Origin: DSNY01 sp016861185
GTDB taxonomy: Bacteria; Pseudomonadota; Gammaproteobacteria; Burkholderiales; Burkholderiaceae_F
Assembly: GCA_030263275.1 (NCBI GenBank)
Contig: SZOR01000104.1
Span: 1 to 14,749 of the forward strand
Direction of reading: 5' to 3'
Length of the DNA stretch: 14,749 nt
Every line of letters begins with the position of its first letter. Position 1 is the first letter of the stretch. The notes beneath the pieces were generated by a model that did no database searches, was not told the DNA's origin, and saw only the letters and a program-made list of their open reading frames with translations. The translations under genes were made by a program, and so were the position numbers. This document shows positions 1 through 7,188 of this stretch, piece after piece.

Positions 1-1416
1 GTTCATGAGCACCTCGTTGAGGTGATCGGGGACGACCACGCTGGCCGGCAGACCCTCGGTCGGACGGAACTCGACCGGTGTACTGCGGTAACGCTGGTCG
101 AAGCGCAGGAAGTCGCACACGGCCTTCGCCATCTGGTTGACGTCGACCGGCTCGCGCGCCTCGCTGCGCGCGGAGGCGAACGCACCCATCTGGCGCGTCA
201 TGTGCGCGATGCGCCAGGCCTGCTCGAGGATCACCTCCGGTTCGCAGTCGGAACAGTCGCCGCGCTTCTTGCTTTCCACGATCTCCTGCGCCAGCAGCGT
301 AATCGTCGTCAGCGGGTTGCCGACTTCGTGCGAGATTGCCGCGGCCATCGTCGCCAGTGCGGCCATCTTCTCGCGGTGCCACTCCTGCTCGCGCCGGGCA
401 GCCTGTGCCTGCGCCTGCGCCTGCCGGTCGATGATTCTCTGACCGATGCGCACGAGCAGCAGCAGTGCGAGATACAGCAGCGCGAGCAGTCCGCCGACGA
501 TGGCCAACAGCCAGCGCGAGCTCACCTCGACCTTGCGGTCATTGTCCTGCGCGCGGCGCTCCAGCACACGTTGATTCGCGGCGGTCAATCCGGCGATGTG
601 CGCCGATGTCCGCTTGATCTGTTCGATCAGCGGCGTCACGTCGGAATAGATCTCGAACACGCCGACGATCCTGTCGCTGCCCGGCGCGTGCACCGGCAGA
701 TAACTGGAGATCAGGTCGCGATTCTCGACGACCCGCTCGAACGCGCTGAAGCGGTCGCGGTGCGTCAGTTCGCTCGCCGGCTGTCCGCGCACCGCGCTCT
801 GCCAGCCGAGGTTGTCCCGCTTGTCCTCGCCGATCTGAGCGTGCTCGGACGAGTACACCGTAATGCCGCGCAGGTCGAAGACCTTGATCTTGAATACGTT
901 GCTACCCCGCATCGCCTCGTAAGCCTTGGTGTCGAGCGCGGCGAATCCCGGCAGATCCATGATCCGGCGGCCGAGCGCGGCAAAGCAGGCGCGCTGGCGC
1001 TCGGTCGGCTCGGAGGTCCCGGCGTGCGCTCCGCTGCCGAGCGCCCGGCACTGTTCGACCGGCAGCCGCTCGGCGCGCGCCACCAGCGGAGCGAAGTCGC
1101 GCTCCCACAGGACGTTGGCGAACACGCGCGCCAGATTGACGTGGCCCGCCTCGTGGGCAGCCAGCAGATCGCTGCGGGCGGCCTGCTCGTGCGCGCGCGT
1201 CAGCCCCTGCTGCGCTTCGGCGAAGAAGGCGGCCTGCTCCTTCTGCACCTCGGCGAAGAAGGTCGACTCCTTGCGCTCCAGAACGAAAAGCGCGGCGCCG
1301 ACGACGGCGAACGCAGCGAGGCTCGTCAGCGTGAAGTAACGCGTCAGACGGAAGCCTTCCGCGCGGTCGGCGAAAGAGGCGAGCAACCCGCCGCCGGCAA
1401 GAATCCGATCCTGCAT
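1..1416 (-). CDS. Membrane sensor histidine kinase (partial, C-terminus beyond window)
   Basis: Translating the minus strand from the ATG at 1416-1414 gives 472 uninterrupted codons to the left edge. Membrane helix 1 is at about residues 28-46 and helix 2 at about 302-324. The roughly 250 residues between them form a predicted periplasmic sensor domain that I cannot assign to a family. An Ala/Gln/Arg-rich linker leads to the H-box ISHEVGNPL, with the phospho-acceptor at His363. The reading ends in the N-box (PDHLNEVLMN), so the ATP-binding G-boxes lie outside. The overall style resembles NtrB/ZraS-type kinases. The signal and the partner regulator cannot be told. A CSDC motif (Cys388, Cys391) lies just after the H-box helix. 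The start is supported by a G-rich stretch just upstream; an in-frame GTG about 40 bases further up is a weaker alternative. Kinase identity is firm; subtype is inference. Confidence 0.9.
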   Translation of the reverse strand, partial: MQDRILAGGGLLASFADRAEGFRLTRYFTLTSLAAFAVVGAALFVLERKESTFFAEVQKEQAAFFAEAQQGLTRAHEQAARSDLLAAHEAGHVNLARVFANVLWERDFAPLVARAERLPVEQCRALGSGAHAGTSEPTERQRACFAALGRRIMDLPGFAALDTKAYEAMRGSNVFKIKVFDLRGITVYSSEHAQIGEDKRDNLGWQSAVRGQPASELTHRDRFSAFERVVENRDLISSYLPVHAPGSDRIVGVFEIYSDVTPLIEQIKRTSAHIAGLTAANQRVLERRAQDNDRKVEVSSRWLLAIVGGLLALLYLALLLLVRIGQRIIDRQAQAQAQAARREQEWHREKMAALATMAAAISHEVGNPLTTITLLAQEIVESKKRGDCSDCEPEVILEQAWRIAHMTRQMGAFASARSEAREPVDVNQMAKAVCDFLRFDQRYRSTPVEFRPTEGLPASVVVPDHLNEVLMN

Positions 1417-1475
1417 GCAACCCCCGTGATTCGACGGTGCCGCCGGTGGCGGCCGCACCCGTCATGCCGGTTCGC

Positions 1476-1503
1476 ATTGTCCGCCACGCGCGCGCGAAGT
1501 CCA
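1476..1503 (-). promoter_or_regulatory. Candidate sigma70-type promoter for the kinase gene
   Basis: On the minus strand TGGACT (1503-1498) and GACAAT (1481-1476) are separated by 16 bases, each matching the sigma70 consensus at 4 of 6 positions. Transcription from here would give a leader of about 50 bases before the kinase ATG. In GC-rich DNA such matches are often chance, so this is only a suggestion. Confidence 0.25.
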
Positions 1504-1607
1504 CCGAGGGGTTCCGGTCATGCGTCGTGGGGAGGGTTCCTACCTCGAACTCCGTTGACGGCCCGCAAGCAAGGGCGGCTGACGGTCAGGCGGGTCCGGC
1601 GAAGGTG

Positions 1608-1682
1608 TGGTGGGTGGTACAGGGTTCGAACCTGTGACCCCTGCCGTGTGAAGGCAGTGCTCTACCGCTGAGCTAACCACCC
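1608..1682 (-). tRNA. tRNA-Val (anticodon CAC)
   Basis: The minus strand folds into a complete cloverleaf. The acceptor GGGTGGT (1682-1676) pairs with ACCACCC (1618-1612). The D arm is GCTC/GAGC. The anticodon stem CTGCC/GGCAG (1657-1653 with 1645-1641) holds the loop TTCACAC, with CAC at 1650-1648. The variable loop has five bases. The T arm is ACAGG-TTCGAAC-CCTGT. The discriminator A is followed by an encoded CCA (1610-1608). The CAC anticodon reads GUG valine codons. The gene stands alone between the kinase and the acyl-CoA synthetase, both of which point away from the shared gap or follow it. No integrase or duplicated tRNA end is seen, so there is no sign that it serves as an attachment site. 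Confidence 0.97.
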
Positions 1683-1695
1683 CGATGCGGCGGCG

Positions 1696-1701
1696 ATTCT
1701 A
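1696..1701 (-). promoter_or_regulatory. Candidate -10 box of the tRNA-Val gene
   Basis: TAGAAT on the minus strand (5 of 6 to TATAAT) lies 13 bases before the mature tRNA 5' end, the usual distance for a short tRNA leader. No good -35 box stands at 16-18 bases. The same 53-bp gap must also hold the promoter of the divergent acyl-CoA synthetase gene. Confidence 0.4.
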
Positions 1702-1719
1702 ACAGCGTCCGACGTGACA

Positions 1720-1725
1720 TAGACT
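1720..1725 (+). promoter_or_regulatory. Candidate -10 box of the acyl-CoA synthetase gene
   Basis: TAGACT (4 of 6 to TATAAT) ends 10 bases before the ATG at 1736, so transcription would begin within a few bases of the start codon. No Shine-Dalgarno sequence is visible before that ATG, which fits a very short or absent leader. The -35 match upstream is poor. Confidence 0.25.
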
Positions 1726-1735
1726 CTCGCCGCCG

Positions 1736-3283
1736 ATGAACCTCGCCCATCTGCTCGTCCGCACTGCGCGCCGACTGCCGCAGATGCCTGCGGTCGTCGA
1801 GCGTGGCCGCATCGAACTCGACTACGCCGCGCTGGCGGATCGGACGCTGCGGCTCGCGCGGGCGCTCGGCGAAAGGCTCGGCGTGCGCGCCGGCGGGCGC
1901 GTCGCACTGGTGATGAAGAACAACGCCGCCTACGTCGAGCTGCTGTACGCGTGCTGGGCGGCGGGCATCTGCGCGATCCCGGTCAACGTCAAGCTGCATC
2001 CGAAGGAGATCGCGTTCATCCTCGACGACGCCGCGGCGCGCGTGTGCTTCGTCACGGACGACGTCGACACCGCGGCGATCGCCGCGGCGCGCGCCGGCGG
2101 CGCGACCGAATTCATCGACGTCGACCGCGACGACTACCTGCGCCTGCTGCAAGGCGAGCCGGGCTCCGTGCGCGACGCCGCGCCCGACGATCTCGCGTGG
2201 CTGTTCTACACGAGCGGGACGACCGGCCGGCCCAAGGGCGTGATGCTGACGCACGGCAATCTGCTCGCGATGGCGCTGAACTATCTGGCCGACGTCGATC
2301 ACGCGGCGGCGGGCGAGCAGCTGCTGCACGCCGCGCCGATGTCACACGGCTCGGGGCTTTACATCGTGCCGAACGTCGCGGCCGGCGCCACGCAGCTCGT
2401 GCCCGCGTCGCGCGGCTTCGACGTCGCCGAAATCGACGGGATCCTCGACGCGGCACGCGGCGTCAAATTCTTCGCCGCGCCGACGATGGTGATGCGGCTC
2501 GTCGACGGGCTGCGCGGCGCTGCGCGCGGGCTGAAGCTGATCGTGTACGGCGGCGGGCCGATGTACGTCGCCGACTGCCGGCGCGCGCTCGACCGCCTCG
2601 GTCCGCGGCTCGTGCAGATCTACGGGCAGGGCGAGAGCCCGATGACGATCACCGTGCTGCCGCTCGCCGACCATGCGCGGCAGCCGCACGAGGACGAAGG
2701 GCGCTGGCTGGCGCGGCTCGGCTCGGTCGGCCGCGCGCAGACCGGCGTCGAAGTCGCGGTGTTCGGCGAAGACGATCGCGCGGTTGCGGCGGGAGAGACC
2801 GGCGAGGTCGTCGTGCGCGGCGACCCCGTGATGCGCGGCTACCTGAACAACGCGGAAGCGACCGCGCACACGCTCGCCGGCGGCTGGCTGCACACGGGCG
2901 ACCTCGGCCGGCTCGACGAACGCGGTTATCTGATGCTGGTCGACCGCAGCAAGGATCTGATCATCTCGGGCGGCAGCAACATCTATCCGCGCGAGGTCGA
3001 AGAAGCGCTGCTTCTGCATCCGGCGGTCAGGGAAGTCGCGGTGATCGGCGAGCCCGACCCCGACTGGGGCGAGAACGTCGTCGCGGTCGTCGTGCGCGAT
3101 CCGGCACGCGACTGCTCCGCCGAAGTCCTGGACGCCTTCTGTCGCGGGCACATCGCGCGCTTCAAGCGGCCGAAGCGCTACGTCTTCGTCGACGAGCTGC
3201 CGAAGAACGCGACCGGCAAGGTGCTCAAGCGCGAGCTGCGCGAGCGCATCGCGGCCGGGGGCCGACCGTCGAAGGTCAACTGA
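1736..3283 (+). CDS. AMP-forming acyl-CoA synthetase (class I adenylate-forming enzyme)
   Basis: The 515-residue product should activate a carboxylic acid to its acyl-AMP and then to the CoA thioester in the cytoplasm. The family motifs appear in order: P-loop YTSGTTGRPKG (residues 158-168), YGQGE (296-300), HTGD (386-389), the hinge DRSKD (403-407) followed by the GGSNIYP segment, and PKNATGK with the expected catalytic Lys495. Length and motif order are normal for fatty-acyl or aromatic-acid CoA ligases. The substrate cannot be read from sequence. ATG 1736 is the natural start, since the similarity begins at once, although no Shine-Dalgarno is present. The gene is alone on its strand, divergent from tRNA-Val, and its last 8 bases overlap the end of dnaQ tail to tail. 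A carrier-protein ligase is a less likely alternative. Confidence 0.92.
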   Translation: MNLAHLLVRTARRLPQMPAVVERGRIELDYAALADRTLRLARALGERLGVRAGGRVALVMKNNAAYVELLYACWAAGICAIPVNVKLHPKEIAFILDDAAARVCFVTDDVDTAAIAAARAGGATEFIDVDRDDYLRLLQGEPGSVRDAAPDDLAWLFYTSGTTGRPKGVMLTHGNLLAMALNYLADVDHAAAGEQLLHAAPMSHGSGLYIVPNVAAGATQLVPASRGFDVAEIDGILDAARGVKFFAAPTMVMRLVDGLRGAARGLKLIVYGGGPMYVADCRRALDRLGPRLVQIYGQGESPMTITVLPLADHARQPHEDEGRWLARLGSVGRAQTGVEVAVFGEDDRAVAAGETGEVVVRGDPVMRGYLNNAEATAHTLAGGWLHTGDLGRLDERGYLMLVDRSKDLIISGGSNIYPREVEEALLLHPAVREVAVIGEPDPDWGENVVAVVVRDPARDCSAEVLDAFCRGHIARFKRPKRYVFVDELPKNATGKVLKRELRERIAAGGRPSKVN

Positions 3284-3974
3284 CCGCCGCGCCGCGCCAG
3301 ATGCTCGTGCCTTTCGCTTCCATCTCGATCGCGTCGAGCAGCGCTTCGTGCGCGGCGACTTCCTCGCCGCTGGCGGGCAGCACGATCAGTTGCGACGCGT
3401 CGATCGGGCCGAACTCGCCGAGCGCCGCGCCCGGCGCGATGTCGATCGTCAGGCTGTCCTGGCCGCGCGTCATCGCCAGATACACGTCGGCCAGCAGCCC
3501 GGCGTCGAGCAGTGCGCCGTGCAGCGTGCGGTGGCTGTTGGAGACCCCGTAGCGCTCGCACAACGCGTCGAGCGAATTGCGCTTGCCGGGATGCAGCTCG
3601 CGCGCGAGCTTCAGCGTGTCGGTCACCGCGGCGCAGTGCTCGCGGAACGGCGGCCGCCCGAGCCGCGCCAACTCGGCGTCGAGGAACTCGAGGTCGAACG
3701 GCGCGTTGTGGATGATCACCTCGGCGTCGCGCACGAACGCGAGCAGGTCGTCGGCGATGTCGGCGAACTTCGGCTTGTCGGCGAGGAACTCGTCGGTCAG
3801 GCCGTGCACCGCGACCGCGCCGTCGTCGCTGGCGCGTTCCGGATTGACGTAGTGATGCAGCCGCCGCTCGGTGATGCGCCGGCCGACGATCTCGATGCAG
3901 CCGACTTCGATGATCCGGTGCCCATCCTTCGCTTCGAGGCCCGTCGTTTCGGTGTCGAGGACGACTTGTCTCAT
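3276..3974 (-). CDS. dnaQ: DNA polymerase III epsilon subunit, 3'-5' proofreading exonuclease
   Basis: The 232-residue product is the proofreading subunit of the replicative polymerase. All DEDDh residues are present: Asp7 and Glu9 in DTETTG, Asp94 in NAPFD, and His152 with Asp157 in TLHGALLDA. After the exonuclease domain comes QDSLTI (172-177), lying where E. coli epsilon carries its beta-clamp-binding QTSMAF. The C-terminal stretch EVAAHEALLDAI ending in WRG matches the tail of epsilon used to bind the polymerase subunit. Length is typical. The ATG at 3974 has AAGG a few bases upstream. It lies downstream of the RND genes on the same strand with a 121-bp gap that may hold its own promoter. 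In E. coli dnaQ is next to rnhA; here two genes separate them. Confidence 0.97.
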   Translation of the reverse strand: MRQVVLDTETTGLEAKDGHRIIEVGCIEIVGRRITERRLHHYVNPERASDDGAVAVHGLTDEFLADKPKFADIADDLLAFVRDAEVIIHNAPFDLEFLDAELARLGRPPFREHCAAVTDTLKLARELHPGKRNSLDALCERYGVSNSHRTLHGALLDAGLLADVYLAMTRGQDSLTIDIAPGAALGEFGPIDASQLIVLPASGEEVAAHEALLDAIEMEAKGTSIWRGAAVS

Positions 3975-4067
3975 ATCGCCTTGCGGAGTGCGGATTGCGT
4001 TGTCCGCTCGGGTCGCCGGGGATTCCGCGTCGCGGATGCGATTGCGCGCGCAGACGGAAATCGACGC

Positions 4068-4088
4068 GGTCCGCGGTCCGCGATCCGC
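4068..4088. repeat. Three tandem 7-bp units between the RND gene and dnaQ
   Basis: GGTCCGC, GGTCCGC and GATCCGC stand in direct succession. TCCGCAA at 4084-4090 is also the exact reverse complement of TTGCGGA at 3981-3987, so the two ends of this 121-bp gap could pair. The gap lies just after the RND stop and before dnaQ. It may form a structure in the mRNA, but there is no T-tract typical of an intrinsic terminator. Confidence 0.6.
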
Positions 4089-4095
4089 AATGCCA

Positions 4096-7000
4096 TCACT
4101 CCGCCCTCGCCGCCGGCCCGTGCGCGGATACGGCGCCGCCGGGCGCCGGCACCGGTTTGCCGCGATCGAGCCACTCGCGCATCAGCGTGTAGACGGTCGG
4201 CACGACGTACAGCGTCAGCATGGTGCCGAGCGTCAGCCCGCCGACGATGACCCAGCCGATCTGCCTGCGGCTTTCGGCGCCGGCGCCGGTGGCAAGCGCG
4301 AGCGGCACCGCGCCGAGCACCATCGCGCCGGTCGTCATCAGGATCGGCCGCAGGCGCAGGACCGAGGCGTCCTTGACGGCGGCGAACAGCGCTTCGCCGC
4401 GTTCGCGCAGCTGGTTGGAAAACTCGACGATCAGGATGCCGTGCTTCGTGATCAGCCCGACCAGCGTGATCAGCCCGATCTGGCTGTAGATGTTCAGCGT
4501 CCCGCCTGCCGCCCAGAGCGCGAGCAGCGCGCCGGTCATCGACAGCGGCACCGACAGCATGATCACGAACGGGTCGGCGAAGCTCTCGAACTGCGCCGAC
4601 AACACCAGGTAGATGAAGATGATCGCCAGCGCGAAGGTGAGATAGATGCTGCCGCGCGTGTCACGAAACTCACGCGACTGCCCGTTCAAGTCCGTCAGAG
4701 CGGTCGGCGGCAGCACCTGGCGCGCGACCTGGTCCATCACCGGCAGCACGTCGCCGAGCGTGTAGCCCGGTGCGAGCAGGCCGGTCACGGTCACCGCGCG
4801 CAGCCGGTTGAAGTGGTTCAGCGACTGCGGACTGACGCCTTCGTGCACGGTCACCACGTTGGCCAGTTGCACCATCGAGCCGTCGCGCGTGCGCACGTAG
4901 ATGTCGGAGATGTCGTTCGGCCGCGTGCGGTCGCGCGGCGCCACCTGCACGATCACGTCGTACTGCTCGCCGTCGCGCTTGAAGCGCGTGACCTGGCGGC
5001 CGCCGAGCATCGATTGCAGCGTCAGTCCGACCGTCTGCACGGCGATGCCGAGGTCGCCGAGCTTGTCGCGGTTCACGTCGACGCGCAGCTCGGGCGTGTT
5101 CAGCCGCAGGTCGGTCTGCAGGTTCTGCACGCCGGGGTACTTGCTCAACTCGGCGATGAACTGGTTGACGATGCGGTCCAGCTCCGGATACGGCATCTGC
5201 GCCATGATCACGTATTCGATCGGCAGCGCGCGCGGCGACTGGCCGAGCGAAGGCGGATTGACGGCGAAGCCGATCACGCCCGGCAGCGTGGCGAACTTGG
5301 CGTTGAGTTCCCGCGTGATGTCCTGCTGCTTGCGCGTGCGCTCGTCCCATGGCTTCAGGCGCAGGATCGCGTTGCCGAAATCGACGGTCGGGAAACCCGC
5401 GATCGCGTTGTAGGCGACCGCCTCCGGCATCGTTTCGTAGTAGGACTCGACCGCGCGAAGTTGCTCGGACGTGTAGTCGACGGTAGAGCCCGGCGGCGCC
5501 TGCAGCCGGCCGAAGATGACGCCGCGATCCTCCAGTGGGGCCAGTTCGGAGCGCAGCACCGCGAACAAGGCGCCGGCGCCGGCGAAAGCCAGCGCCCAGC
5601 CCGCGAGCACGACCCAGCGATGACGCAGCACCCACGCCAGCGAGCGCGCGTAGCCGCTCGTCAACGAATTGAGGAAGCCGTCGATGACGTTGTACAGCCG
5701 CCCGTGTTTCGCCTCGTGGCGCAGCAGCTTGCTGCACATCATCGGCGACAACGTCAGGGCGACGAAGCCCGACACCAGCACCGCGCCGGCCAGCGCCAGC
5801 GCGAACTCGATGAACAGGCGACCGGTGCGTCCGGTGGAGAACGCCAGCGGCGCGAACACCGCGACCAGGGTCAGCGTCATCGCGACCACCGCGAAGCCGA
5901 TCTCCTTGATGCCTTTGATCGCCGCCTCGATGCGCGGCATTCCGTGCTCGATGTTGCGGTAGATGTTCTCGAGCACGACGATCGCGTCGTCGACCACCAG
6001 CCCGATCGCCAGCACCATCGCCAGCAAGGTCAGCGTGTTGATCGTGAAGCCGAACGCGTACATCAGCGCGAACGCCCCGATCAGCGACACCGGGATCGTC
6101 ACGAGGGGGATCAGCGTCGCACGGAAGTTGCGCAGGAAGAAGAAGATCACCAGCACGACCAGCAGAACGGCTTCGGCCACGGTCGTGAACACCTGTCGGA
6201 TCGACTGCTCGATGAACACCGACGAGTCGTATACGACGGTGATCCGCATGCCGGGCGGCAGCGTCTCGTTGATCTTCTCCACCTCGGCGCGCACCGCGCG
6301 CGACAGGTCGAGCGGGTTGCCGGTCGCCTGCTTGACGACGCCCATGTTGATCGACGGCTCGCCCTTGAAGCGCGCGATCACGCGCTCGTTCAGCGCGCCG
6401 ATGCGCACCGTGGCCACGTCGCGCAGCCGCACCGGGTAGCCGTTGAACGTGGCGATGATCGCGTCCTCGAACTGCCGCACGGTCTGCAGGTCGGTCGCGG
6501 CGACGATGTTGAACTCGCGCTTGGCCGACTCGATGCGCCCAGACGGCAGCTCGACGTTCTGCCGCCGCAGCGCGTCCTCGACGTCCTGCACGGTGAGCCG
6601 GTAGCCGGCGAGGCGATCGCGGTCGACCTCGATGCGCATCGTCGGCCGGCGCTCGCCGAAGATCCATACGTCGGCTGCGCCCGGCAGCACCGACAGCCGC
6701 GGCTTCACGTAACGCGCCAGATAGTCGGAGACCTCGATCGGCGTGCGGCTGCCTTGAGTCACCGCCATCCAGATGATCGGAAACGCGTCGGCCTCGACCT
6801 TGGCGATCACCGGTTCGTCGACGTTGTCGGGCAGCCGCGCGCGCACCCGCGCCACCTTGTCCCGCACGTCGGCGGCGGCTGAATCGGGGTCGCGCGTGAT
6901 GCGGAAGCGCACGTCGATGTCGCTGCGTTCCGAGCGCGAGCGCGAGGTCATCAGCTCCACGCCCTCGATGCCGGCGAGCGAATCCTCCAGGACCTTGGTG

Positions 7001-7188
7001 ATCTGCGATTCGACGACTTCGGCAGACGCGCCCGGATAGGTCGTCGTCACGCTGACCACGGGCTCGTCGATCTTCGGGTATTCGCGTACGGCGAGCCGTG
7101 TGTACGAGATCACTCCGATCACGAGCACCATCAGCGACAGCACGCTCGCCAGCACCGGGCGGCGGATGCACAGTTCGAACAGGCTCAT
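4096..7188 (-). CDS. RND multidrug efflux permease (HAE1/AcrB-type, inner membrane)
   Basis: The 1030-residue product is a proton-driven trimeric exporter of hydrophobic or amphiphilic compounds, working with a periplasmic adaptor and an outer-membrane channel. Membrane helix 1 is at residues 11-29, followed by a large periplasmic loop, a block of helices, a second periplasmic loop and a last helical block, the family's two-fold layout. Proton-relay residues are in place: Asp400 and Asp401 in GLVVDDAIVV (AcrB Asp407/408) and Lys915 in GLITKHG (AcrB Lys940). Length is normal. Its ATG overlaps the stop of the adaptor gene by ATGA, showing coupled translation. No outer-membrane factor or regulator gene is in the window. 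Substrate range cannot be inferred; the sequence looks closer to uncharacterised proteobacterial pumps than to AcrB itself. Confidence 0.95.
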   Translation of the reverse strand: MSLFELCIRRPVLASVLSLMVLVIGVISYTRLAVREYPKIDEPVVSVTTTYPGASAEVVESQITKVLEDSLAGIEGVELMTSRSRSERSDIDVRFRITRDPDSAAADVRDKVARVRARLPDNVDEPVIAKVEADAFPIIWMAVTQGSRTPIEVSDYLARYVKPRLSVLPGAADVWIFGERRPTMRIEVDRDRLAGYRLTVQDVEDALRRQNVELPSGRIESAKREFNIVAATDLQTVRQFEDAIIATFNGYPVRLRDVATVRIGALNERVIARFKGEPSINMGVVKQATGNPLDLSRAVRAEVEKINETLPPGMRITVVYDSSVFIEQSIRQVFTTVAEAVLLVVLVIFFFLRNFRATLIPLVTIPVSLIGAFALMYAFGFTINTLTLLAMVLAIGLVVDDAIVVLENIYRNIEHGMPRIEAAIKGIKEIGFAVVAMTLTLVAVFAPLAFSTGRTGRLFIEFALALAGAVLVSGFVALTLSPMMCSKLLRHEAKHGRLYNVIDGFLNSLTSGYARSLAWVLRHRWVVLAGWALAFAGAGALFAVLRSELAPLEDRGVIFGRLQAPPGSTVDYTSEQLRAVESYYETMPEAVAYNAIAGFPTVDFGNAILRLKPWDERTRKQQDITRELNAKFATLPGVIGFAVNPPSLGQSPRALPIEYVIMAQMPYPELDRIVNQFIAELSKYPGVQNLQTDLRLNTPELRVDVNRDKLGDLGIAVQTVGLTLQSMLGGRQVTRFKRDGEQYDVIVQVAPRDRTRPNDISDIYVRTRDGSMVQLANVVTVHEGVSPQSLNHFNRLRAVTVTGLLAPGYTLGDVLPVMDQVARQVLPPTALTDLNGQSREFRDTRGSIYLTFALAIIFIYLVLSAQFESFADPFVIMLSVPLSMTGALLALWAAGGTLNIYSQIGLITLVGLITKHGILIVEFSNQLRERGEALFAAVKDASVLRLRPILMTTGAMVLGAVPLALATGAGAESRRQIGWVIVGGLTLGTMLTLYVVPTVYTLMREWLDRGKPVPAPGGAVSAHGPAARAE

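Noticed and set aside
22..1671. A 549-codon plus-strand reading frame whose end runs through the tRNA.
   Set aside because: It is antisense to the kinase, has Arg/His/Gln-rich meaningless composition, and its last residues (GGWYRVRTCDPCRVKAVLYR) are merely the translated complement of tRNA-Val.
1608..1735. tRNA-Val as a possible integration site for a genomic island.
   Set aside because: No integrase gene, no repeated copy of the tRNA end and no change in base composition is seen around it.
3871..6882. A 1003-codon plus-strand frame opposite the RND permease.
   Set aside because: It is a mirror frame of a GC-rich gene, dominated by Arg, His, Gln and Asp, with no domain; the minus-strand permease is complete and has all its motifs.
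4670..7171. An 833-codon minus-strand frame inside the permease gene in another phase.
   Set aside because: The composition is Arg/Ala/Gly/Asp low complexity, as expected from a shifted frame; the true frame is unambiguous.
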